NCBI RefSeq assembly: GCF_001883705.2
Contig: NZ_MDEQ02000001.1
Location: 1-64,000, forward strand
Direction: 5' to 3'
Source of the DNA: Burkholderia catarinensis
GTDB lineage: Bacteria; Pseudomonadota; Gammaproteobacteria; Burkholderiales; Burkholderiaceae
DNA: 64,000 bases
Shown here piece by piece: positions 57,029-64,000 of the stretch. Below the pieces are notes generated by a model, which made no database searches, was not told the DNA's origin, and saw only the letters and a program-made list of their open reading frames with translations. Every line of letters starts with the position of its first letter. Within the stretch, counting starts at the first letter, position 1. The position numbers and the translations under genes were made by a program.

Positions 57029-58303
57029 ATGAGCGAACCACTTCTTCTCGCCGGCGATCAACCGCCAGCCGTTGCGCCGACGCCCGGCATCGCGCGCGTA
57101 CTCACGGTCGTCGCGATCCTCTACGCCGGGATCGGCAGTGTGTTCGGCTTCGTGCAGGGCGGCCTCGGGCCGATCCTGCGCGCGCAGGGCGTGACGCTGG
57201 CGTCGCTGCAATGGGTCTATGCGCTGTACCTGCCGTTCGGCGTCGCGTTCCTGTGGGCGCCCTGGTTCGACGCGCGGCGGATGCGCTGGCTCGGGCACCG
57301 CACCGGCTGGATCGTCGCGACGCAACTGGTCGCCGTCGCGGCGACGCTCGGCATCGCCGCGCTGCCGAGTGCCCCGTCCGTCGCATCGCTGTTCGCGCTC
57401 GGGCTCGTCGCGACGGCAGCCGTTGCGACGATGGACCTGTCGCTCGACGCGTTGACGGTCGAGCAGACGCCACCGTCGGGCCGCACGCTCGTCGCGGCCG
57501 CGAAGATGGGGGGGATGGCGGTCGGCCTGCTGCTGGGCGGCGGCGTGCTCGTGTGGGCGTATCCGTCGGCCGGCTGGCGGCTCACGTTCGTGCTGCTGGC
57601 CGCGATCCTCGCCGTGTCGCTGTTGCCGGTCGCGCTGCTGGTCGCGGCCGATCGCGCGGCGCCGCGCATCGCGAACCGGTCGCTGCCGGGGTGGCGCGAT
57701 GCACTGCGCGACGCGCCGATGCGCGCGCGGCTGCTCGCGACGATCGCGCTGACCGTGATGCTGATGCTGCTGTTCAACTTCAACCGGTTGTTGCTGGTCG
57801 ATCTCGGCATGCCGCTGCAACGGATCGGTGCGCTGCTCGGCACACTCGTACCAGCCGCGAACCTCGCGGCGGCGGTCGCGGCCGGCTGGGCCGCGCGCCG
57901 CTGGCGGCCGGCGGCGATCTGCGCGACTGGGGCCGCGGCGTGCACCGCGAGCGTCGCCGTGCTTGCGGTTGCCGCGGCGCGCGGCGATGCGGCGCTGGCC
58001 ACGACGGGCGCGGTGCTGGTCGGCGCGGCCAGCGCATGGACCTCCATCAGCATGGGCGGCGCGATCCTCGGCTGGGCCGCCGGGCGCCAGCCTGCGACTG
58101 TGTATGCGCTGTTCTATAGCAGCGGGCGGCTCGTCGGCACGTTCGGTCTGCTCGGCATACCGAGGCTGATCGCGACAGTAGGCTGGCCCGCGTTTTATGC
58201 GGGCGCCGGTGTCGTGTTCGTGCTGGCAGCGGGGGTGTTTGTCGCGTTGCTGCCGCGCGGCAGTGCGGTGCCGGCGGAGCCGGGGCGGTGCGGCACGGTC
58301 TGA
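57029..58303 (+). CDS. MFS siderophore-permease (RhtX/FptX-like), possible qbsM counterpart
   Basis: 424 residues, about 12 membrane segments, GGGAGCC before the ATG. The arrangement RRMRWLGHRTGWIVATQL, VEQTPPSGRTLVAAAKMGG and a TonB receptor directly upstream fit single-subunit inner-membrane permeases that carry ferri-siderophores (RhtX/FptX type, PAT-like). It closes the right operon. Alternatively it could export the siderophore; the sequence does not decide direction. Confidence 0.82.
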   Translation: MSEPLLLAGDQPPAVAPTPGIARVLTVVAILYAGIGSVFGFVQGGLGPILRAQGVTLASLQWVYALYLPFGVAFLWAPWFDARRMRWLGHRTGWIVATQLVAVAATLGIAALPSAPSVASLFALGLVATAAVATMDLSLDALTVEQTPPSGRTLVAAAKMGGMAVGLLLGGGVLVWAYPSAGWRLTFVLLAAILAVSLLPVALLVAADRAAPRIANRSLPGWRDALRDAPMRARLLATIALTVMLMLLFNFNRLLLVDLGMPLQRIGALLGTLVPAANLAAAVAAGWAARRWRPAAICATGAAACTASVAVLAVAAARGDAALATTGAVLVGAASAWTSISMGGAILGWAAGRQPATVYALFYSSGRLVGTFGLLGIPRLIATVGWPAFYAGAGVVFVLAAGVFVALLPRGSAVPAEPGRCGTV

Positions 58304-58345
58304 AGGCCGGCGCAGGCGGGTGCGGCGCGGCTTGCCGAACTGGCC

Positions 58346-59767
58346 TTATGTTTCGTCTGCGACGATCCCCGCCGCCCGCGGAAACGTCAGCACCACCGCA
58401 AACCCGCCCGCATCGGGAAACGCGAACCCGACGCGCCCGCCGTGCGCCTTCATCACTTCCTGCACGATCGCGAGCCCGAGGCCCGACCCGGTGCGCCGCT
58501 CGCTGCCGTCCGGCGCGATCCGCACGAACGGCTGCAGTGCCGCGTCCCAATGTTCGCGCGGAATGCCGCGGCCGTTGTCGGTGACGGTCAGCGTGACTGC
58601 GCCGTCGGCGGTGCCTGTGCTTGCGACCGAGACGACGATGTCGTCCGCATGGCCGTGCAGCAGCGCGTTGTGCAGCACGTTCGACAGCGCTTCCTGCAGG
58701 CTGATCGCATCGCCGTCGATCCAGGCGTGCGGCGCGTCGCTCGCGAACGCGACGGCGACATCGCGCTCGCCGGCGAGCGGAATCGTGCGGCCGAGCACGT
58801 TCTTCGCGAGCGCGACGAGTTCGACGGGTTGCAGCGGCACGGCCTCGGTGCGATGGATCACCATCGCGTGATTGAGCAGCTGGCCGGTCAGCCGGCCGAC
58901 GTCCGAGCAGGTTGCGCGCAGCGCGTCGAGCCGCGCCGCGTGACGCGCGGGATCGGACTCGCCGTCGAGCAGCTCGATCTGCGCGTCGAGTCGCGCGAGC
59001 GGCGTGCGCATCTGGTGCGCGGCGTCGGCGATGAAGCGCTGCATTGCGTTGATCCGCTCGGCGAGGCGGTGTATCAGCCCGTTGATCGACCCGATGATCG
59101 CGTCGATCTCGCTCGGCGTGTCGACGGCCACCGGCCGCAGGTCGGCCGGGTCGCGCGCGGCGATGATCGTGCCGATCAGTGCGAGCGGACGCAGCCCGCG
59201 CCGGATCGCGAGGCCGCTCGCGCCGATCGCGAGCACGCTCATCAGCAGGATCAGCGTCCACACCTTGAGGCTCATGTCGTTCGTGAGCTGCTGGCGCGCG
59301 TTGGTGGTTTGCGCGACGGTCACGAGTGCCCAGCCCGGCGTGCTTTCCTCGGGCATGTAGCGCGCGATGGTCGCGGTGCGGATCCGGTGCCCCTGGTAGA
59401 CGGCGTTCGCGAACGCGGGGCCCTGTTTCGCGGCGGCGAGCGTCGCGGGGCTCGCGAGATCGCTGTAGCCGGCCACCACGACGCCGCGCGAATCGACGAC
59501 CTTGTAGTAGACGAGGTCGTAGCGCGACAGCGTCGACAGCGCGGCCACCGGCGGATTCAGCGCGAGCACGCCGCCCTGCACGTACAGGTTCTCCGCGACC
59601 TGGATCGATGCGCCGGCAAGCAACTGGTCGTATGCGCGTTCAGCCGCGACGCCCGCGTAGTAGCGCGCGATCGCCGCGAGCGCGAGCGCGCCGGTCGCGA
59701 CGACGAGCGCGATGAAGAGGAGCGTGCGCCCGAACAGCGTCTTCGGGAACCAGTCAGTGCGCGGCAA
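58346..59767 (-). CDS. TctE-type sensor histidine kinase
   Basis: 473 residues from a TTG inside the overlapping response-regulator gene (GGGG 7 nt upstream); no ATG or GTG fits better. Membrane segments at about 11-32 and 168-188 enclose a periplasmic sensor (about 35-165). The HisKA box is QRFIADAAHQMRTPLARL with phospho-His at 251, and the ATPase motifs are NVLHNALLHG, DNGRGIP and GSGLGLAIV. The partner is the upstream TctD-like regulator. Divergent from a binding-protein/MFS pair it probably controls. Confidence 0.87.
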   Translation of the reverse strand: MPRTDWFPKTLFGRTLLFIALVVATGALALAAIARYYAGVAAERAYDQLLAGASIQVAENLYVQGGVLALNPPVAALSTLSRYDLVYYKVVDSRGVVVAGYSDLASPATLAAAKQGPAFANAVYQGHRIRTATIARYMPEESTPGWALVTVAQTTNARQQLTNDMSLKVWTLILLMSVLAIGASGLAIRRGLRPLALIGTIIAARDPADLRPVAVDTPSEIDAIIGSINGLIHRLAERINAMQRFIADAAHQMRTPLARLDAQIELLDGESDPARHAARLDALRATCSDVGRLTGQLLNHAMVIHRTEAVPLQPVELVALAKNVLGRTIPLAGERDVAVAFASDAPHAWIDGDAISLQEALSNVLHNALLHGHADDIVVSVASTGTADGAVTLTVTDNGRGIPREHWDAALQPFVRIAPDGSERRTGSGLGLAIVQEVMKAHGGRVGFAFPDAGGFAVVLTFPRAAGIVADET

Positions 59768-60419
59768 TCTGATACCCCATCCCGCGCGCGGTGCGGATCT
59801 CGACCGAGCTGCCCTGAAGCTTCTTGCGCACGCGCGTCACATACTGCTCGACCGCGTTCGCGGTCGGCTCGTTGCCGAAGCTGAACAACTGGTTCAGCAG
59901 TTCTTCCTTCGAGAAGATGCGCTGCGGGCGGCTTGCGAGAATCTCGAGCAGCGCGAATTCCTGGCGCGACAGCGACAGCGGCTGGCCGTCGAGTTCCGCG
60001 AGGCGGCTGCTGCGGTCGATCGCGAGGCCGCCGAGCGTCAGCACGTCGTTCGCGTGGCCGCTGTTGCGGCGCAGGAGCGCCTGCACGCGCGCATCGAGCT
60101 CGCGGTAGTCGAACGGCTTCACGAGATAGTCGTCGGCGCCGAGGCCGAGGCCGCTCACGCGGTCGTCGATCGCCGAGCGCGCGGTGACGAGCAGCACGGG
60201 CGTCGTGCTGCCCGACGCGCGCAGGTGGCGCAGCACCGTGAAGCCGTCCATGCCCGGCAGGTTCGCGTCGAGCACGACGAGGTCGAAGCGCTCGACGCGC
60301 AGCAGCCCGTTCGCGGTCGCGCCGTCGGTCTCGAGATCGACGGCATGGCCGAGCCGCGCCAGGCGGCTGCGGATCGCCGCGCCGATTTCGGCATCGTCCT
60401 CCACGACGAGAATACGCAT
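59754..60419 (-). CDS. TctD-type OmpR-family response regulator
   Basis: 221 residues: receiver with acidic pair ED8D9, phospho-Asp D51 in VVLDANLPGMDG and Lys in YLVKPF, then an OmpR-type winged helix (SLSRQEFALLEILASRPQRI, VEQYVTRVRKKLQGS). Its 3' end overlaps the kinase start by 14 nt. Together they form a TctDE-like system for sensing carboxylates; the divergent transport genes are the likely targets. Confidence 0.89.
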   Translation of the reverse strand: MRILVVEDDAEIGAAIRSRLARLGHAVDLETDGATANGLLRVERFDLVVLDANLPGMDGFTVLRHLRASGSTTPVLLVTARSAIDDRVSGLGLGADDYLVKPFDYRELDARVQALLRRNSGHANDVLTLGGLAIDRSSRLAELDGQPLSLSRQEFALLEILASRPQRIFSKEELLNQLFSFGNEPTANAVEQYVTRVRKKLQGSSVEIRTARGMGYQIAAH

Positions 60420-60565
60420 GGTGCCGTTTTGCAGGTGGGTGGTTTAGGGGTTTTCCCGGGGCAGGGATGTCAGCATTTTCTCAGACTCGGTCGATAACCT
60501 GTGTCGAGCCGCAAGAAGGGTGCAAGGACGGCATTAATACCAGAAATATTCAAGGAGACGGCAAC

Positions 60566-60661
60566 ATGCAGCATGTCACGGGCACGACGAACGCGCGACG
60601 CGGCGCGACGCGGGCCTTCGCGTCGCCGTTTGCCGTCCGCCGCCCGGCGGCGCGCGCATGA
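60566..60661 (+). CDS. Short leader ORF (31 aa) coupled to the binding-protein gene
   Basis: A 31-codon frame with a strong AGGAGA ribosome site 7 nt upstream, ending ATGA across the start codon of the next gene (60658). The peptide is basic (MQHVTGTTNARRGATRAFAS). The binding-protein start itself has no ribosome site, so it probably depends on coupled translation from this leader. Alternatively this is the remains of an N-terminal extension. Not conserved to my knowledge. Confidence 0.5.
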   Translation: MQHVTGTTNARRGATRAFASPFAVRRPAARA

Positions 60662-61674
60662 CGACGTCGCCGCGCCGCCGCGCGCTGATCGCTGCCGGCC
60701 TTGGCGTGCTCGCCGCGCCGTCGCTCGTGCGCGCGAAGCCGCGCACGGTCCGGATCTCGAAAGGCTATGGCGTGCTGTACCTGCCGCTGCTCGTGATGGA
60801 GAAGCAGCGGCTGTTCGAGCAGCACGCGGCGCGCCACGGCGTGCGCGACGTCGCGGTCGACTGGGTGCTGCTCGACGGCGGCAATTCCGTCAACGACGCG
60901 ATGATGGCCGGCACGCTCGATTTCGCGGGCGCCGGCGCGCCGGGCTTCATCGAGCTGTGGGCGCGGGCGCGCGGTATTCCGAATGTCGAGGTGATCGGCA
61001 TCAGCGGGCTGTCGACCACGTCGCTGTCGCTGAACGCGAACCGTCCGGGCCTCATGTCGCTGCGCGACTTCACGCCGTCCGACCGGATCGCGGTGCCCGG
61101 CATCCGCACGTCGCTGTCGGCGGTCGTGCTGCAGATGGTCGCAAGCCGCCAGCTCGGCCCCGCGCATTTCGCGCAGCTCGATTCGATCACCGTGAACCTG
61201 CCGCATCCGCAGGCGATGCAGGCGTTGATCCGCCGCGAGAACGGCGTCACCGCGCATTTCACGTCGCCGCCGTTCTCGACGCTCGAGTTGCGGCAGCCGG
61301 GCATCCATCGCGTCGTGAGTTCGGTCGACGTGCTCGGCCCGCTGACGCTCGACGTCGTGTTCGCGCCGAAGCGGCTCGTCGATGCGGAGCCCGCGCTGGC
61401 CGTGGCGTTTCTCGGCGCGCTCGACGAAGCGAACCGCCTGATCGCGCAGGACCCGCGCGCGGCGGCCACGCTCTATGCGGCCGGGTCGGGCATCGGCGTG
61501 TCGCACGACGACGTGATGCGGATGCTCGCCGCGCCCGACACGCGCTTCTCGGTGCTGCCGAACCAACTGATGGACTACGTCGAATTCCTGTACCTGGCCG
61601 GCACGATCAAGGCGAAGCCGCGCGCGTGGCACGAGATGTTCGCGCCGATGCTCGACGCTTACCGGTCGGGCTGA
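60658..61674 (+). CDS. NitT/TauT-type periplasmic substrate-binding protein, Tat-like signal
   Basis: 338 residues. The N-terminus MTTSPRRRALIAAGLGVLAA resembles a twin-arginine signal. The mature part follows the SsuA/TauA-like pattern (ISKGYGVLYLPLLVMEKQRL, GNSVNDAMMAGTLDFAGAGA). No ABC permease or ATPase gene follows; instead an MFS transporter does, and a TctDE-type system is divergent. It may act as a sensor co-factor or as the binding part of a carrier located elsewhere. Confidence 0.78.
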   Translation: MTTSPRRRALIAAGLGVLAAPSLVRAKPRTVRISKGYGVLYLPLLVMEKQRLFEQHAARHGVRDVAVDWVLLDGGNSVNDAMMAGTLDFAGAGAPGFIELWARARGIPNVEVIGISGLSTTSLSLNANRPGLMSLRDFTPSDRIAVPGIRTSLSAVVLQMVASRQLGPAHFAQLDSITVNLPHPQAMQALIRRENGVTAHFTSPPFSTLELRQPGIHRVVSSVDVLGPLTLDVVFAPKRLVDAEPALAVAFLGALDEANRLIAQDPRAAATLYAAGSGIGVSHDDVMRMLAAPDTRFSVLPNQLMDYVEFLYLAGTIKAKPRAWHEMFAPMLDAYRSG

Positions 61675-61776
61675 GCGCCGCCGGCCCCCGTTCATCGACC
61701 CACCCCGCGCCCGCGCCTTCGTTGCGCGCGGCGCCGATTCAACCGACACGCAACCGATTCACGCAAGGAGCCTGAA

Positions 61777-63087
61777 GTGAACGCTACCGAAACCCTGGAC
61801 CCCGCGTCCGCCGAAGAACAGCGCATCATGTCGAAGATGGCGCGGCGCCTGCTGCCCATCCTCGTCGTGATGTTCCTGATCGCGTTCATTGACCGGCAGA
61901 ACGTCGGCTTCGCGAAACTGCAGATGGTGCACAGCCTCGGGATGACGGAAGCCGCGTTCGGGCTCGCGTCGTCGCTGTTCTTCATCGGCTACCTGCTGTT
62001 CGAAGTGCCGAGCACGCTCGCGCTGCATCGCTACGGCGCGCGCGTGTGGCTCGCGCGGATCATGCTGACGTGGGGGCTCATCACGGTGCTGATGGGCTTC
62101 ACGACGTCGATGCCTGCGTTCTGCTCGCTGCGCTTCCTGCTCGGCATCGCCGAGGCGGGCTTCTATCCCGGCGTGATCTATTACCTGACGCTGTGGTTTC
62201 CGCAGAGCTATCGCGCAAAGGTGCTCGGCATCTTCACGCTCGGCAGCGCGCTTGCGAACATGCTCGGCTCGCTGGTCGGCGGCGTGCTGCTGAGCCTGAA
62301 CGGCGTGTGGGGCCTCGCGGGCTGGCAGTGGGTGTTCATTGCAACGGGCATTCCGGCGGTGATCGTCGCGATCGTCGTGTTTCGCGTGCTGCCCGCGTCG
62401 GTGCGCGACGCGCGTTTCCTCGACGAGCGCGAGAAGCAGATCGTCGAGGCCGCACTGGAACGCGAGAAGCCCGTGCAGGCCGAGCACGGGCAGCCGTGGA
62501 AGGCGCTGCTCGATCCGCGCGTGATGCTGTTCGCGGCGACCTACATGCTGATGTCGACGTCGCTGTACGGCGTCACGTACTGGCTGCCGACGCTCGTTAA
62601 ATCGTTCGGCGTGTCGAGCAGCACGAACGGCTTCCTGAGCATGCTGCCGTGGGCGCTCGCGGTGCTGCTGCTGGTGTGGCTGCCGGGGAAGCTGCGCCGG
62701 GCGAAGAGCATCCTGCGCACGATCGCGATCGTCGCGGCGCTCGGTGCGTTCGGCTTCCTGCTGAGCCTTGTGTTGCCGTCGACGCCGCTGCGCTTCATCG
62801 CGCTCGTGCTCGGCGGCGCATGCATCCCGCTGCTGTATCCGTGCTTCTGGTCGATGCCGCCGCGCTACTTCACCGGCGCGCGGGCGGCGGCGAGCGTCGC
62901 GGCGATCAACTCGATCGGCAATCTCGGCGGCTTCTTCAGCCAGAACCTGATGCCGTTCGCGGGTAAGGTGACGGGCACCGCGTTCGGGCCGATGATCGTG
63001 CCGATCGTGTGTCTCGCGCTGCTCGGGATCGGCGCGCTGGTCGCGTGGACGCGGTCGGAGCGGGGGATGGTGGCGGCGCGGGCGTGA
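61777..63087 (+). CDS. ACS-family MFS transporter (anion:cation symporter)
   Basis: 436 residues from a GTG with AAGGAG at -8. Twelve membrane segments and family signatures LIAFIDRQNVGFAKLQM and LRFLLGIAEAGFYPGVIYYL typical of the phthalate/tartrate/glucarate-type ACS symporters. It probably imports an organic anion. It sits 102 bp downstream of the binding-protein gene, in what may be one operon under the TctDE-like system. Confidence 0.85.
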   Translation: MNATETLDPASAEEQRIMSKMARRLLPILVVMFLIAFIDRQNVGFAKLQMVHSLGMTEAAFGLASSLFFIGYLLFEVPSTLALHRYGARVWLARIMLTWGLITVLMGFTTSMPAFCSLRFLLGIAEAGFYPGVIYYLTLWFPQSYRAKVLGIFTLGSALANMLGSLVGGVLLSLNGVWGLAGWQWVFIATGIPAVIVAIVVFRVLPASVRDARFLDEREKQIVEAALEREKPVQAEHGQPWKALLDPRVMLFAATYMLMSTSLYGVTYWLPTLVKSFGVSSSTNGFLSMLPWALAVLLLVWLPGKLRRAKSILRTIAIVAALGAFGFLLSLVLPSTPLRFIALVLGGACIPLLYPCFWSMPPRYFTGARAAASVAAINSIGNLGGFFSQNLMPFAGKVTGTAFGPMIVPIVCLALLGIGALVAWTRSERGMVAARA

Positions 63088-63099
63088 CGGCGCGGGGCG

Positions 63100-63780
63100 T
63101 TACCGCATCATCACCTGGTTCCCGACGACCGTGAAGTTGGTCGATGCGTGCGCGTTCGACAGCAGGTACTTGAGCGCGCGGATGTCCGGCGCGGTCGTCG
63201 AAAAGCGGTTCCCGCCGTCGAACCTGAAGTCCCACGTGATGATGCCGCGGCGGTATTCGGGCATGTCCACGTGGATCTCCTTCAACGATGCGAGCGGATA
63301 CGCGCGCTCGTGCCAGTCGAACAGGTGCCGTACGTAGAGGTGATCCTGCGTCACGATTTCGTAGCGCCGCAGGAACGGCGTCGCGACGACGAGGAGCACG
63401 GCGGTGAAGATCAGCAACGAGCGGGCCCCGCGCCACAGGACGGCCCGCGACGACGGGCGGCCGCGCACCGGGACGCGGTATCGCGCGTAGGCAGACTGCA
63501 CGATGAGCGCCGTGCCGAACCACCAGAGCACCGCAACGAATCCGAGCGGCACGTTCATGAACGGCACCGAACAGGCGCCGACGAAGCTCGTCGGAAAATC
63601 CATGAGGCGCGCGGTCGACACGAACCCGAGCCCGATGTAGCTGCCGGCCGGATGCGGGATGAACACGGTCGTCGTCAGTGCCTGCAGCACGAGCAGGACG
63701 GGCCAGCACAGCAGCGATACCGCAACCCAGCCGGCCGCGACGGCACAGAAGCCGAGTACGTAAGTGAGGATGGTTTTCAT
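63100..63780 (-). CDS. Hypothetical membrane protein
   Basis: 226 residues from the ATG at 63780; the frame is open further upstream but has no clear ribosome site there. Four hydrophobic segments (about 4-25, 28-46, 76-98 and 118-137) are followed by a soluble C-terminal domain (about 140-226; YEIVTQDHLYVRHLFDWHER) that looks like a small beta domain. I do not recognise the family. It is convergent with the ACS-type MFS gene (12 bp between the stops). The last 220 bp of the window (63781-64000) hold no gene I can support. Confidence 0.65.
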   Translation of the reverse strand: MKTILTYVLGFCAVAAGWVAVSLLCWPVLLVLQALTTTVFIPHPAGSYIGLGFVSTARLMDFPTSFVGACSVPFMNVPLGFVAVLWWFGTALIVQSAYARYRVPVRGRPSSRAVLWRGARSLLIFTAVLLVVATPFLRRYEIVTQDHLYVRHLFDWHERAYPLASLKEIHVDMPEYRRGIITWDFRFDGGNRFSTTAPDIRALKYLLSNAHASTNFTVVGNQVMMR

Positions 63781-64000
63781 CGTGTCGAAGGGGCGAGATC
63801 CGGTCGGCCGGCGCATTGGCGCGAGAGATACGCGGGGCGGTGACGAATTGTAACGGTGTACCGAGGCGGCCCGTGCGGTCAATGTCGCCGGGGGCGGCTG
63901 GCGGGTGTGCAGGGCCGGGCAGCAGATGCATCGCGGTCAGCAGGCCGACCCTTTGCGCATCGTGCCGATGCGCTACCATGCGTTGCATATGCGACGTATG

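Overview
The window is very GC-rich, with dense coding and strong G/C at third codon positions. It carries the convergent rpfR/rpfF pair that makes and senses BDSF (cis-2-dodecenoic acid), which is characteristic of the Burkholderia cepacia complex. The mix of small catabolic, regulatory and transport clusters fits a secondary Burkholderia chromosome. That placement is inferred from gene content, not from a database match.

Left part (1-31.5 kb): (i) the edge-truncated end of an orphan type VI secretion vgrG with its PAAR tip gene; (ii) a LysR regulator facing a DUF1445 protein, an MFS transporter and a fused 5-oxoprolinase, probably a D-glutamate/5-oxoproline utilisation unit; (iii) rpfR and rpfF, convergent around a hairpin terminator; (iv) an APC-type permease, a DUF1840 remnant, three small unknown genes and an exported DUF3857/transglutaminase-like protein; (v) regulator and transporter pairs (AraC/MFS, XRE/carboxymuconolactone decarboxylase-like, MarR/YciI-like/GST) and an isocitrate-lyase-superfamily enzyme; (vi) a LysR, D-serine-dehydratase-like, ornithine-cyclodeaminase-like and HAD group; (vii) a CPYC flavin oxidoreductase facing an Rrf2 regulator.

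Middle (31.7-40.5 kb): a tight three-gene unit of a DUF2760 protein and two divergent Hsp70 paralogues without DnaJ or GrpE, then an arginine/citrulline-type module (CtlX-like hydrolase, ornithine cyclodeaminase, Lrp regulator) and a GlcG/HbpS-like protein.

40.5-58.3 kb is the main discovery: a complete-looking (thio)quinolobactin-type siderophore locus like the qbs genes of Pseudomonas fluorescens ATCC 17400. Two divergent operons flank a perfect 19-bp Fur-box palindrome and a 10-bp direct repeat that looks like an AraC-regulator site. The left operon encodes the AraC regulator, an aminotransferase, a MoeB/rhodanese sulfur-activating protein, a JAMM protease, a ThiS-like sulfur carrier with a masked GG terminus, tryptophan 2,3-dioxygenase, kynurenine 3-monooxygenase and kynurenine formamidase. 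These would convert tryptophan to xanthurenate and supply sulfur. The right operon encodes a CaiB-like protein, an AMP-ligase/methyltransferase that is frameshifted in this sequence, an ABC half-transporter, a TonB-dependent receptor and an MFS transporter. The frameshift raises the question of whether the strain still makes the compound.

Right end (58.3-64 kb): a TctD/TctE-type two-component system, divergent from a NitT/TauT-type binding protein (preceded by a coupled 31-codon ORF) and an ACS-family MFS transporter, then an unrecognised membrane protein.
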